Notes: generated from the sequence alone by a model not told the origin. 64,000 nt of DNA from Pseudomonadota bacterium (GCA_018241505.1 JAFEDS010000017.1:372001-436000); one strand, 5' to 3'; shown: positions 8,703 to 17,618, counted from the stretch's first letter. Program-made: numbers and translations.

Positions 8703-11105
8703 GTGACACGTAGTCGACTCAGAAAATTACGGCGGCAGGGAGCCAAACGAACCAGGCAGGGTCTATGGAAGGTTGCGCCGGTGGCCGGCGCTCTCCTCTC
8801 CTGCATATCCGCGGCACGAGCCGCCGACGACGAAACAGCAGCGGCCGGCGGGTTGGCCGAAGTCGTGGTCACCGCACAGAAGCGCGTCGAGAACCTCCAG
8901 GACGTACCCCTGAGCATTCAGGCAATCGGTACGCAGAAGCTGGAGCAGATGAATGTAACCAAGTTCGATGACTACGCGCAGCTTCTGCCCAGCGTCTCGT
9001 TCCAGAGCGCGGGCCCGTCAGTCGAGCACATCTACATGCGCGGCGTGGCGAGCGGCGGCGACGGCAATCACTCAGGCTCTCTGCCCAGTGTCGGCATGTA
9101 CCTGGATGAGCAGCCCGTCACGACCATTGACGGCAACCTGAACATTCACATTTACGACATTGCACGCGTTGAGGCGCTGTCGGGACCGCAAGGCACCCTG
9201 TACGGCGCGAGCTCCGAGGCCGGCACGCTGCGCATCATCACGAACAAGCCGGATCCGACCAAGTTCGCCGCCGGCTACGATGTCGAAGGCAACACCATCT
9301 CCCATGGCGGCCAGGGTTACAGCTTCGAAGGCTTCGTCAACATTCCGCTCACCTCCTACGCGGCCGTGCGCCTCGTCGGCTGGGATGTCAAGGACGCCGG
9401 TTACATCGACAACGTACCGGGGTCGGTCACCTTCCCGACATCCGGTATCACGATGAACAACGCGAAATTGGTGAAGAAGGACTACAACGATGTGACCACG
9501 CGCGGTGGCCGCGCCGCGCTCAAGGTGGATCTGAACGACAATTGGACCATCACGCCACAGGCGATGGGCCAGGTCCAGACCACCAACGGCAGCTTCGCAT
9601 ACAACCCTGCCGTGGGCGACCTCGAGATCCAACACTATTTCCCGGACAATATCCGCGACTCCTGGGTGCAGTCGGCGCTCACCATCGAGGGCAAGATCAG
9701 CAACTTCGATATCGTGTACTCGGGTGCGTACCTGACTCGCAACACGCACGAGAACTCGGATTACACCGACTACTCCCTGGCCTACGACCAGTTGAACGGC
9801 TCCGGCGCCTACTTTCTGGACAATGCCGGCAACCTCATCAATCCGGCGCAGCACATCGTCGGCAGGGATCACTACACCAAGACCAGCCACGAGTTCCGCG
9901 TCTCCACACCGAAGGACTTCCCCTTGCGGGCCACCGCCGGATTCTTCATCCAGCGCCAGGTGCACGAGATCGAACAGGACTACCAGGTCATCAACAACGG
10001 CACGCAACTGGCCGACGATCTGTCGGTCCCGGGCTGGCCGGGTTCCATCTGGCTCACCGAGCAGGAGCGCGTCGACCGCGACAAGGCCGTCTTTACCGAG
10101 CTGTCGTACGATCTCATGAGCAACCTGACGTTGAACACCGGCATCCGCTACTACACGTTCGACAACACGCTGCAGGGTTTCTACGGATTCAACGCGAACT
10201 ACGCCTCAGGCGAAGGCACCGCGACCTGCTTCAACAACATTCCGTTCCACGGTGCCCCGTGCTCGGACCTGGACGGCCGTTCGACAGGTTCCGGCAATAC
10301 ACCGAAGGTCAACCTGCAATACAAGATCGACAACGACCGCATGGTGTATGCAACGTGGTCCAAGGGCTTCCGGCCGGGCGGTGTGAATCGCAACGGCGGC
10401 GGCAAGATTCCGCCCTACAAGCCGGACTACCTCACCAACTACGAGATCGGCTGGAAGACCACGTGGCTCGACAACCGGCTGCGTTGGAACGGCGCGGCGT
10501 TCTATGAGAAGTGGAAGGACTTCCAGTTCTCCTACCTCGGTCCCAACGCGCTCACCATCATTGCGAACGCCGGTGAGGCCTCCATCAAGGGTATTGAAAC
10601 GGACTTCGAGTTCCAGGTTGTACAGGGGTTCACCCTGTCGGGCGGCCTGGCCTACCTGGATCCGAAGCTGACCCAGGAATTCGCGCCCATCGACCCCACC
10701 ACCGGGTTGGTCGACCCGGGTCTGTTCGCGCCCAATGGCGAGCAGCTTCCGGTGACACCGAAGTTCAAAGGCAACCTGGTCGGCCGCTACACGTTTGAGG
10801 TGGGCGCGGGTTTCCTGGGCCATGTCCAGGCCACCGGGCTGTATGTCGGACAGCGGTTTGCCGATCTGCGCCAGCAGGCCCGTGCCGTGCTGGGGCCGGA
10901 GCCCGCCTACTTCCAGGCCGATTTCTCCGCGGGTGTGGAGAAGAACGGCCTGACGGGCGAGCTCTACATCGACAACGCCTTCGACCGGCGCGAGGTGTTG
11001 GATCGGTTTGCGGAATGCGACGAGTCCACTTGCGGCACCGTCGCGATCTACGACATTCCGAACCGCCCCCGTACCATCGGTATCCGCTTCGGACAGAGGT
11101 TCTAG
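8703..11105 (+). CDS. TonB-dependent receptor
   Basis: 800 residues from a GTG preceded by AAGGGG at a spacing of 8. A long positively charged n-region precedes the hydrophobic signal (cleavage near ARAADD), then the TonB-box-like LAEVVVTAQKR, a plug domain (about 55-165: DVPLSIQAIG, GPQGTLYGASSEAGTLRIITNKP) and a 22-strand barrel ending in the terminal Phe of FGQRF. The class is that of the many 'Pesticin/FpvA-like, oxidative' receptors of oligotrophic proteobacteria; the ligand cannot be read from sequence. Outer membrane, powered by TonB-ExbBD from elsewhere. Transcribed with the TPR-sulfotransferase and closed by a strong hairpin at 11114-11142. Confidence 0.95.
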   Translation: MTRSRLRKLRRQGAKRTRQGLWKVAPVAGALLSCISAARAADDETAAAGGLAEVVVTAQKRVENLQDVPLSIQAIGTQKLEQMNVTKFDDYAQLLPSVSFQSAGPSVEHIYMRGVASGGDGNHSGSLPSVGMYLDEQPVTTIDGNLNIHIYDIARVEALSGPQGTLYGASSEAGTLRIITNKPDPTKFAAGYDVEGNTISHGGQGYSFEGFVNIPLTSYAAVRLVGWDVKDAGYIDNVPGSVTFPTSGITMNNAKLVKKDYNDVTTRGGRAALKVDLNDNWTITPQAMGQVQTTNGSFAYNPAVGDLEIQHYFPDNIRDSWVQSALTIEGKISNFDIVYSGAYLTRNTHENSDYTDYSLAYDQLNGSGAYFLDNAGNLINPAQHIVGRDHYTKTSHEFRVSTPKDFPLRATAGFFIQRQVHEIEQDYQVINNGTQLADDLSVPGWPGSIWLTEQERVDRDKAVFTELSYDLMSNLTLNTGIRYYTFDNTLQGFYGFNANYASGEGTATCFNNIPFHGAPCSDLDGRSTGSGNTPKVNLQYKIDNDRMVYATWSKGFRPGGVNRNGGGKIPPYKPDYLTNYEIGWKTTWLDNRLRWNGAAFYEKWKDFQFSYLGPNALTIIANAGEASIKGIETDFEFQVVQGFTLSGGLAYLDPKLTQEFAPIDPTTGLVDPGLFAPNGEQLPVTPKFKGNLVGRYTFEVGAGFLGHVQATGLYVGQRFADLRQQARAVLGPEPAYFQADFSAGVEKNGLTGELYIDNAFDRREVLDRFAECDESTCGTVAIYDIPNRPRTIGIRFGQRF

Positions 11106-11113
11106 ATCACGAC

Positions 11114-11142
11114 GCGGCGCCGCAGGCTCACTGCGGCGCCGC
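11114..11142. terminator. Strong hairpin between convergent genes
   Basis: A perfect 12-base stem (GCGGCGCCGCAG / CTGCGGCGCCGC) with a 5-base loop. It lies 9 bases after the TonB receptor stop and its right arm forms the last codons of the opposing gene, whose stop is at 11128. On the plus strand it is followed by a T-rich CTGTTGTTTG, so it probably terminates the receptor transcript. Confidence 0.75.
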
Positions 11143-11721
11143 CTGTTGTTTGACCGGGTCGGGGACCAGGACTTCCATTTTCAGGACCGGCCGGGACGCC
11201 GTCGCCTGATGCGGAATGCAGGTAGTGCGTAATTCAACATTGCGGGCCGCGAACAGCGGCACAATGTTGTGCCGGATCTGCTCAACGAGCTCGCATTCAC
11301 CGGAATCGGTCGTAAAGGAATCCCGCAGCTTCAGGTCCAGGGGCTTCCAGTGAGCGGCCACCGGAGTCTGATCCGCCGCCTTCGCGGCATCCGCGGAGCC
11401 CGCCGGCTGCAGGACACGCATCTTCACCCGGACACCGGGGAACGGATCCGGTCCGGTCGGGCGGCTGCACCCCATTTCCATGACCTTCAGACCCTTCTTC
11501 TGCGCTCCAAGGTCGAGCAATACGCCCCGCACCTTGTCGCGCAGGCCGTCGCAGGAGTAGCGGGTGGTGAAGCCCTGGTAGACAAACGTCAGCTCCTTAT
11601 CCGTCCAGACCGCGGACTGGGGCTCACCTGCCGGCGCGGGCGCGTTTTCCGCCGCCCAGGCGCCTGAGCCCAGCAGACAAGCTACCGCTGCGGGAACGAT
11701 CAATCGGGTTCGATTCGACAT
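11128..11721 (-). CDS. Exported protein of unknown function with four Cys
   Basis: 197 residues from an ATG at 11721, selected because GGAGG lies 6-10 bases upstream; longer frames start inside less plausible sequence. Signal peptide about residues 1-23 (cleavage after AWA). The mature part has four cysteines (YSCDGL, MGCSRP, ECELV, TTCIPH) that could form two disulfides. I do not recognise a characterised family; similar small exported proteins occur in related genomes. It is convergent with the TonB receptor and divergent from the cupin gene. Confidence 0.72.
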   Translation of the reverse strand: MSNRTRLIVPAAVACLLGSGAWAAENAPAPAGEPQSAVWTDKELTFVYQGFTTRYSCDGLRDKVRGVLLDLGAQKKGLKVMEMGCSRPTGPDPFPGVRVKMRVLQPAGSADAAKAADQTPVAAHWKPLDLKLRDSFTTDSGECELVEQIRHNIVPLFAARNVELRTTCIPHQATASRPVLKMEVLVPDPVKQQAAPQ

Positions 11722-11852
11722 GGCAACACCTCCGCCGACCTTCATGAAGGGCCGCATTGGATTGGACCCGCGGCCGGTTCGGCAGTTCATAGAACGTCCT
11801 GGGAGAACAAGCGTTTACAATACCTGTCCGCTGCCACTGCACCAAGCAACCC

Positions 11853-12338
11853 ATGAAGCTATTCTCCCAGGACCTCTTGAACGAGCTGACTACCCAGGCC
11901 GCCGCCAGCCCCCGGCAGCGGGCCCATCTCAATATTCATGCGACGCCGGCCGATCCGGTGCAGCGTTTTTTCGTGGCCACCCAGAAGGACACCTACTTCC
12001 GGCCCCACCTGCACACCACCAAATCCGAGCTGGCCGTGGTGCTGCGCGGGTCTTTCGACGTGTTGACATTCGACGCGGCGGGCGCGGTCACCGGCCGCTA
12101 CCGGGTCGGAGCAAATTCGGCCAACATCGCGTTTGAAACGCCGGTCAACATCTGGCACACCCTGCTGGCGGGCAGCGACGGCGCGGCCTTCCTCGAAATC
12201 AAGCAAGGGCCGTACGATCCCGCGACGGCCACGCAATTCGCTTCCTGGGCCCCCGCCGAGGGTCACGAGTCGGTTCCGCGGTTTCAACAATGGCTGCGCG
12301 AGGCACAGCCGGGTAGCGCCGCATACCAGCCCGAATGA
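11853..12338 (+). CDS. WbuC-family cupin metalloprotein
   Basis: 161 residues. The cupin motif HLHTTKSELAVVLRGSF (near residues 51-67) and the second motif WHTLLAG match the WbuC family of cupin-fold metalloproteins found near polysaccharide and cell-surface gene clusters. His residues of HxH and the following Glu are the expected metal ligands. No signal peptide. Its stop overlaps the start of the following oxygenase (ATGA), so the two are co-translated. Enzymatic activity is not established for the family. Confidence 0.85.
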   Translation: MKLFSQDLLNELTTQAAASPRQRAHLNIHATPADPVQRFFVATQKDTYFRPHLHTTKSELAVVLRGSFDVLTFDAAGAVTGRYRVGANSANIAFETPVNIWHTLLAGSDGAAFLEIKQGPYDPATATQFASWAPAEGHESVPRFQQWLREAQPGSAAYQPE

Positions 12339-12940
12339 GCGTGCAACGGCTCTTTCCGACGCTCGTGTATCGCGGGCGCCTGAAGCACGCCGGCTGGCAG
12401 TCATTCAACAACCGGCTGCTGCGGGAATCCCTGCAGCTACGGCACGATGATGTGGGTGGCCGGCGCTGGTCCAAAGAGAACTACCCAGGCGGCTACACCT
12501 CGTACAACTCGGTGCACCGCATGCACGAGGTCTCACCGACCTTCGCCGAATTGCAACGGCGCATATCGCGGCATGTGCGCTCGTTTGCGGCGTCACTGGA
12601 ATTCGATCTCACGCAGCGCGCGCTCACCATGACCGACTGCTGGGTAAACATCATGCCGCGGCAGGTTGTGCACAGCCTGCACCTGCACCCGCTCGCCACC
12701 CTCAGTGGGACCTACTATGTCAGAACCCCGCCCGGTTGCCCGGGGCTGAAGTTTGAAGACCCGCGCCTGGATCGTTTCATGGCGGCGCCGCCCCGGACGG
12801 GGTCCAGCCGCCCCTGGGTTGTAATACCGGCCGAAGCCGGCACCCTGGTGCTGTTCGAGAGCTGGCTGCGTCACGAAGTGCCGCCGAACCCGGTCGCGGC
12901 CGAGCGCGTCAGCATCAGTTTCAACTACGGCTGGTTCTGA
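12335..12940 (+). CDS. 2OG-Fe(II) oxygenase, TIGR02466-type
   Basis: 201 residues, opening with LFPTLVYRG and containing VHSLHLHPLATLSGTYYV (near 111-128), GLKFEDPR, and WLRHEVPPN near the C-terminus. These are the hallmark blocks of the putative 2-oxoglutarate/Fe(II) oxygenases of TIGR02466; His of the HxHP block and His in LRHEV are probable iron ligands and an Arg downstream (AERVSISFN) is the likely 2OG anchor. Cytoplasmic. Overlaps the cupin by 4 bases. The family is frequently found near TPR-sulfotransferases and TonB receptors; substrate unknown. Confidence 0.88.
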   Translation: MSVQRLFPTLVYRGRLKHAGWQSFNNRLLRESLQLRHDDVGGRRWSKENYPGGYTSYNSVHRMHEVSPTFAELQRRISRHVRSFAASLEFDLTQRALTMTDCWVNIMPRQVVHSLHLHPLATLSGTYYVRTPPGCPGLKFEDPRLDRFMAAPPRTGSSRPWVVIPAEAGTLVLFESWLRHEVPPNPVAAERVSISFNYGWF

Positions 12941-12968
12941 CGAGCGTTCCCACCGGCCGCTTGCTCGT

Positions 12969-12983
12969 CGGGTTCGAAACCCG
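12969..12983. promoter_or_regulatory. Short inverted repeat upstream of lactate permease
   Basis: CGGGTT-CGA-AACCCG, 6-base arms and 3-base spacer, 29 bases after the oxygenase stop and 41 bases before the permease ATG. It could be a regulator site or a weak hairpin; there is no T-tract directly behind it. Confidence 0.35.
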
Positions 12984-13023
12984 TTAGTGTCAACACAGCC
13001 GCCGGAAAAACAGGGCCTCGATC

Positions 13024-14616
13024 ATGTGGGATCAGATCTATACGCCCGTCCATGGAAGCCTGGGACTATCGGCGGCCTGCGCAGCTCTGCCCATCCTCGT
13101 CCTGCTCATTGCGTTGGGCCTGTTCCGGATGTCGGCGTGGAAGGCGAGCGTGCTGGGCCTGCTCACCTCCGTTGTTGTAGCAATCGCCATCTATGGCATG
13201 CCGGCAGCACTGGCTTTGCGCGCAACTGTGTATGGCGGGGCCTTCGGCCTGTTCCCCATCGCCTGGATCGTTTTCTGGGCGCTGGCGTTGTATCGGCTCA
13301 CTGTCGACACCGGCCAGTTTGAAATCATCAAGAACTCCGTCGGCCACCTCACCCCGGACCGGCGGCTGCAAGCGCTGCTGATTGCCTTCGCCTTCGGCGC
13401 GTTCGTGGAGGGCGCCTCCGGGTTCGGCACTCCCGTGGCCGTCGCGGCCGCCATGTTGAGTGGCCTGGGATTCGCGCCGTTCCAGGCGGCTGCCATCTGC
13501 CTGATTGCCAACACCTCGCCGGTCGCCTTCGGGGCCATCGGAACGCCGCTGGTCACGCTCGCGGCGGTAACCAACCTGCCGCTCGCGCAGCTCAGCGCCG
13601 ACGTCGGCAGGATCTGTGCGCCCGTATCCCTCTTCGTACCCGCCTACCTGATGTTGGTGATGGGCGGAGTCAAAGCGCTGAAGGCGGTGCTGCCGGCGGC
13701 GCTGGTCTGCGGTATCTGTTTTGCAACCACCCAGTTCCTGGTGTCCACTTACATCGGTCCGTATCTGACCGACATCCTGGCATCGCTCGTGGCCATTGTG
13801 AGCCTGTTGGTCCTGTTGAAATGCTGGCGGCCCGCGGATGTGTCCGCGGAACCGGTACATCTACCGCCGAAAGCCGAACGCGCCATTGTCGTGCGCGCCT
13901 GGTCACCGTACATCATCCTGGTCATCTTTGTGCTGCTGTGGGGATATACCCCCTTCAAGCACCTCCTCGACACGGCCACCATCGCCATTGCCTGGCCCGG
14001 GCTCGACGCCGCTATTCAACGTCTGCCGCCCGTGGTCGCGAAAGCGGGCCCTTATCCCGCGAAGTTCACATTCAACATCCTGTCGGCATCCGGGACTTCG
14101 GCATTGTTCGCGACGATCTGCGCCGGCCTCGTGCTGCGCGTGTCCGTCAGGCAGTGGCTTGCCTCCGTGGGACGCACGGCACGCGACCTCAAATTCTCCA
14201 TCCTGACGATGGCCTGTGTATTGGCCCTGGCGTACGTCATGAATTATTCGGGTGCAACCGCCAGTCTGGGACTGGCGCTCGCGGCCACGGGCGCATTTTT
14301 TCCGTTCTTCAGCGCCCTGCTGGGCTGGGTTGGCGTATTCCTCACCGGCAGTGACACCTCCGCCAACGCGCTCTTCGGCAACCTCCAGGTCGTTACAGCC
14401 AACAATCTGGGCCTGGATCCCGCCCTCATGGCCGCGGGTAACTCCAGCGGCGGGGTCATGGGGAAGATGATCAGCCTGCAGAGCATCTCGGTGGCCGCGG
14501 CCGCAACGGGAATGCCCGCCTCGGATGAGGCGCGGTTGTTTGGCTCCACACTCAAGCACAGTGTGTTCCTTGCATGCATAATAGGCCTCGTGGTCAGTGC
14601 CTATGCCTACGCATGA
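13024..14616 (+). CDS. lctP: L-lactate permease (LctP/LldP family)
   Basis: 530 residues with about 13 hydrophobic segments. The sequence GAFVEGASGFGTPVAVAAAMLSGLGF near residue 130 and the C-terminal LLGWVGVFLTGSDTSANALFGNLQ are highly conserved signatures of the LctP family, proton-coupled importers of lactate and glycolate in the inner membrane. No lactate dehydrogenase gene is adjacent, so the substrate (lactate, glycolate) remains inferred. Co-translated with the next gene through a 4-base ATGA overlap. Confidence 0.94.
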   Translation: MWDQIYTPVHGSLGLSAACAALPILVLLIALGLFRMSAWKASVLGLLTSVVVAIAIYGMPAALALRATVYGGAFGLFPIAWIVFWALALYRLTVDTGQFEIIKNSVGHLTPDRRLQALLIAFAFGAFVEGASGFGTPVAVAAAMLSGLGFAPFQAAAICLIANTSPVAFGAIGTPLVTLAAVTNLPLAQLSADVGRICAPVSLFVPAYLMLVMGGVKALKAVLPAALVCGICFATTQFLVSTYIGPYLTDILASLVAIVSLLVLLKCWRPADVSAEPVHLPPKAERAIVVRAWSPYIILVIFVLLWGYTPFKHLLDTATIAIAWPGLDAAIQRLPPVVAKAGPYPAKFTFNILSASGTSALFATICAGLVLRVSVRQWLASVGRTARDLKFSILTMACVLALAYVMNYSGATASLGLALAATGAFFPFFSALLGWVGVFLTGSDTSANALFGNLQVVTANNLGLDPALMAAGNSSGGVMGKMISLQSISVAAAATGMPASDEARLFGSTLKHSVFLACIIGLVVSAYAYA

Positions 14617-15437
14617 CGATTGTTATCCCGAGAGCAGCACCCGTGTTGGTATGTGCGATTGCGCTTTGCAGCGCAGTTGCGTCCGCGGCTTCTTCAACCC
14701 GGTTGTCGGCGCAGGACTGGCTGGCCAAAGTGCCACCTTTACCGGCCACCGCTGAGAGCGCGTACGCACAATGGGTGGACGTCAGCGGCGGTCTGACTCC
14801 CAACGCGGCCGCCGGAAAAGTGGCTGAGGGCATCAAAGACGAAGTGCTGAGCCTCGCCCGGCCGATTGAGCCGGCGAAGGGGCCGGGTGGCCCCCTGTCG
14901 GCACGGGACCAGGCCCTGGCGGCGAAAATCCAGGTGTTTGCCGATACCGGCGCGACCCTGCAGAAAATCCAGGCGGCCCGCACCGATCAGGCCGCCCTCC
15001 TGCAGAAATGGCACGCCGAGTTGAATGCGCTCGAGCAACGTCGCGTCCGGGCTCGTAGTGCCCTACCCGCTTGCCACAACGAAACAGGCATGCCGTCTCA
15101 AGCGTCCATCCGCGATATCGAGATGGGCGTCTCCAAGCAGAAGACTGAGATTGCACTGCACTACCTGGCGGACTTCCGGCCCCTGGTGGACAAGCTGGTT
15201 GCCGCTGTTTCGCCGCGCATAGCCCATGGGGATGCGACGCTCAGCGCCTGGGAGAAGCTCAGCAGTCTGTTCAAACGCGCGGAACTGGCGCCCGTGGCCC
15301 ACGGGGCCGAAAGCGATGCCCTGCTCGATGTGGCCCTGTTACAGAGCTACATCCAGGAACCCTCGAAGCTCGCCGCCCGTTCCATATCCGAACGAAACGC
15401 CCTGCAGCGGGTCTACGCGAACGCAAAAGGTTGCTGA
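14613..15437 (+). CDS. Exported protein of unknown function coupled to lactate permease
   Basis: 274 residues from the ATG at 14613 that overlaps the permease stop by 4 bases; the frame is open to 14574 but that start lies inside the permease. Signal peptide about 1-27. The mature region is predicted mostly helical with an Ala- and Gln-rich central part (about 110-150) and only two cysteines, one at the very C-terminus. I do not recognise a family. Translational coupling suggests a role linked with lactate uptake or its co-regulation, but that is weak evidence. Confidence 0.72.
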   Translation: MTIVIPRAAPVLVCAIALCSAVASAASSTRLSAQDWLAKVPPLPATAESAYAQWVDVSGGLTPNAAAGKVAEGIKDEVLSLARPIEPAKGPGGPLSARDQALAAKIQVFADTGATLQKIQAARTDQAALLQKWHAELNALEQRRVRARSALPACHNETGMPSQASIRDIEMGVSKQKTEIALHYLADFRPLVDKLVAAVSPRIAHGDATLSAWEKLSSLFKRAELAPVAHGAESDALLDVALLQSYIQEPSKLAARSISERNALQRVYANAKGC

Positions 15438-15493
15438 GGTTGTCTGACCGCGCCCCTCCGGAACGTCCTTTGGCAGGCGTCAGGAGGCTTCCC

Positions 15494-15856
15494 ATGTTCT
15501 ATTGCATTCTCTGCTATAACCTCGAATCCGAGCTCCAGGCATGGACCCGGGAAAAGGAGGCGACTGTCATGGCCAGACGGGAGGCCGTCGCGCATATGCT
15601 CGCCACCGAGGGCCGCCTCGGACCCGTGGGCAAGCTGATGCCCACCACGACAGCCATGACCGTGCGGGCGAGCCGTGAGCCGCTGGTGCTGGACGGACCT
15701 TTTGCCGAGACGAAAGAGCAGTTGCTCGGCTTCTATCTCGTCGACTGCAAGTCTCTGGAAGATGCGCTCGAAGTCGCGCGCCGGCTCGTAGGTGAGACCG
15801 GTGCGCTCGAGGTACGCCCGCTTGCGCAGTTCTATCCCGGAATCGGCCTGCAGTGA
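15494..15856 (+). CDS. YCII/DGPF-domain protein, partner of ECF42 sigma factor
   Basis: 120 residues from an ATG with GGAGG about 8 bases upstream; the longer frame from 15431 is unlikely. It is a DGPF protein: VLDGPFAETKEQLLGFYLVD (near 69-88) is the family signature, and it belongs to the YCII fold. These proteins are almost always encoded next to ECF42 sigma factors, and here the stop overlaps the sigma start. Their biochemical function is not settled; they are not the usual transmembrane anti-sigma factors. Confidence 0.92.
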   Translation: MFYCILCYNLESELQAWTREKEATVMARREAVAHMLATEGRLGPVGKLMPTTTAMTVRASREPLVLDGPFAETKEQLLGFYLVDCKSLEDALEVARRLVGETGALEVRPLAQFYPGIGLQ

Positions 15857-17094
15857 CCGACGTCGCCTGGATCGGAGCCGCCCTCGCAGCAGCACGTCCC
15901 CAGGCGGTGGCGGCGCTGCTGCGGTACTTCCGCAACCTGGACGTGGCCGAAGAAGCCTTCCAGGAGGCCTGCCTGCGAGCCCTGAAGACCTGGCCGGTCA
16001 ATGGGCCGCCGCGCGATCCGGCGGCCTGGTGCATCTTCGTCGGCCGCAACAGCGCGCTCGATGAAATGCGCCGCCGGAACAAACACGACACGCTTCCGGA
16101 CGACGATGTGATTCCGGACGGTGAGGATGACGCCGAGTCGGCGATGGTGGAACGGCTCGACAGTTCGGCCTATCAGGACGATGTGCTGCGCCTGTTGTTC
16201 ATCTGCTGCCAGCCCGACCTGCCCGCCACCCAACAGATTGCCGTAGCCCTGCGCATCGTGTCGGGTTTGTCGGTCCAGGAGATCGCCAGCGCGTTTCTCA
16301 TCAGTGAGGCCGCGATGGCCCAGCGGATCACCCGGGCCAAGCGGGCGATGACCCAGGCGGCCGTTGCGTTTGAGACGCCCGGACCCGCGGAGCGTGCCGA
16401 GCGGCTCAACACGGTGGCCGCGATGATCTACCTGCTCTTCAACGAGGGATACTCGGCGAGCGGTGGCGATGCGCACGTACGCGAACCGTTGTGCGAGGAA
16501 GCGATCCGCCTGGGGCGCCTGCTGCTGCGGCTGTTTCCCAGTGAGAGCGAGATCATGGGATTGACGGCGCTGATGTTGCTGCAACACGCCCGCGCGGCCG
16601 CCCGCCTGGACGAAAACAACAACATTGTACTGCTCGACGACCAGGACCGCGGCAAGTGGAATCGGGAAATGATCAACGAAGGCCTGGTGTTGGTCGAAAA
16701 AGCCCAGCGCCAGGGCATCCCCGGCACGTACCAGTTGCAGGCGGCCCTGGCTGCCGTACATGCCCGCGCGGCCCGGCCTCAGGATACGGATTGGTCGCAG
16801 ATCGAGCAGATCTACGCGGTGCTGGAGGCCTTGCAACCCTCGCCGGTCATCACGCTCAATCGGGCGGTGGCCGTGTCGAAGGTCCGCGGGGCAGCCGCCG
16901 CGTTGGAAATGCTCGAGCCGCTCGCAGAACCGCTGGCCGGCTATTTTCACTACTTTGGAGTCAAGGGTGCGCTGTTGAAGGACCTGGGCCGATCCGACGA
17001 AGCCCGCGAAGCCTTCAACAAGGCCGTCTCACTCGCCCGGACCGCGGCCGAAGCGGCGCATATACGCATGAACCTGGACAAGTTGAATTCATGA
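15853..17094 (+). CDS. ECF42-type RNA polymerase sigma factor with C-terminal extension (DUF6596)
   Basis: 413 residues from a GTG that overlaps the previous stop. Sigma region 2 (about 15-85, RNLDVAEEAFQEACLRALKTWP) and region 4 (about 110-160, SGLSVQEIASAFLISEAAMAQRI) are followed by a long extension that includes NEGYSA at about 197 and TPR-like repeats to the end. This is the architecture of ECF42, in which the C-terminal extension controls activity instead of a classical anti-sigma factor. Operon: DGPF protein - sigma - acetyltransferase. Confidence 0.94.
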   Translation: MTDVAWIGAALAAARPQAVAALLRYFRNLDVAEEAFQEACLRALKTWPVNGPPRDPAAWCIFVGRNSALDEMRRRNKHDTLPDDDVIPDGEDDAESAMVERLDSSAYQDDVLRLLFICCQPDLPATQQIAVALRIVSGLSVQEIASAFLISEAAMAQRITRAKRAMTQAAVAFETPGPAERAERLNTVAAMIYLLFNEGYSASGGDAHVREPLCEEAIRLGRLLLRLFPSESEIMGLTALMLLQHARAAARLDENNNIVLLDDQDRGKWNREMINEGLVLVEKAQRQGIPGTYQLQAALAAVHARAARPQDTDWSQIEQIYAVLEALQPSPVITLNRAVAVSKVRGAAAALEMLEPLAEPLAGYFHYFGVKGALLKDLGRSDEAREAFNKAVSLARTAAEAAHIRMNLDKLNS

Positions 17095-17618
17095 TTGTCT
17101 GTGAATCGGCGCGCCTGCGGCTGCGCCACCTGATCGATGCCGACGCGCCTTTCATTCTCGAGCTGCTCAATGAGCCCGACTTCATTCGCAACATCGGCGA
17201 CCGCCAGGTACGCACGCTGGAGGATGCCCGCAACTACATTCAGCACGGTCCGGTGGTGAGCTACGGTCAGCACGGGTTCGGGCTGTTTCTCGTCGAGTTG
17301 CGCGATAACGGCGCGCCCATCGGTATCTGCGGGCTGCTCAAACGCGAGTACCTGGACGACATCGATGTTGGATTCGCGTTGCGCGAATCGTACCGGGGCA
17401 AGGGTTATGCGTTCGAGGCCGCTTCGGCGGCCATGCGTCACGGACAGGAGGATCTGGGCATCCGCCGGATCGTTGCGATCACCTCACCCGACAATCATGC
17501 ATCGGCGAAGGTGTTGCGCAAGCTGGGGCTCGAATTTGAACGCACCATCCGGCTTCCGGACCAGTTACGCGATACGCGCTTGTTCACCCCCGCGACCGGC
17601 GCCGCAGGGGCAACCTGA
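17091..17618 (+). CDS. GNAT family N-acetyltransferase (RimJ/RimL-like)
   Basis: 175 residues from an ATG that overlaps the sigma stop by 4 bases; the longer frame (from 16656) is inside the sigma gene. TERLRLRxL-type opening (here SARLRLRHLIDADAPF), the GIC-GLLKRE strand, VGFALRESYRGKGYAFEA (acetyl-CoA pyrophosphate loop R/QGKGY) near 84-101, and the SAKVLRKLGLEFE closing motif place it in the GNAT 3 group. Overlap with the sigma factor indicates co-translation; substrate unknown. Confidence 0.9.
   Translation: MIVCESARLRLRHLIDADAPFILELLNEPDFIRNIGDRQVRTLEDARNYIQHGPVVSYGQHGFGLFLVELRDNGAPIGICGLLKREYLDDIDVGFALRESYRGKGYAFEAASAAMRHGQEDLGIRRIVAITSPDNHASAKVLRKLGLEFERTIRLPDQLRDTRLFTPATGAAGAT

Noticed and set aside
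9072-10007. Long open frame antisense to the TonB receptor
   Set aside because: High-GC coding sequence creates long antisense frames; the encoded protein has shadow composition and the receptor frame is unambiguous.
15832-16950. 372-residue antisense frame over the ECF42 sigma gene
   Set aside because: The sense frame gives complete sigma domains and overlaps its partners in the normal way; the antisense frame has no recognisable domain.
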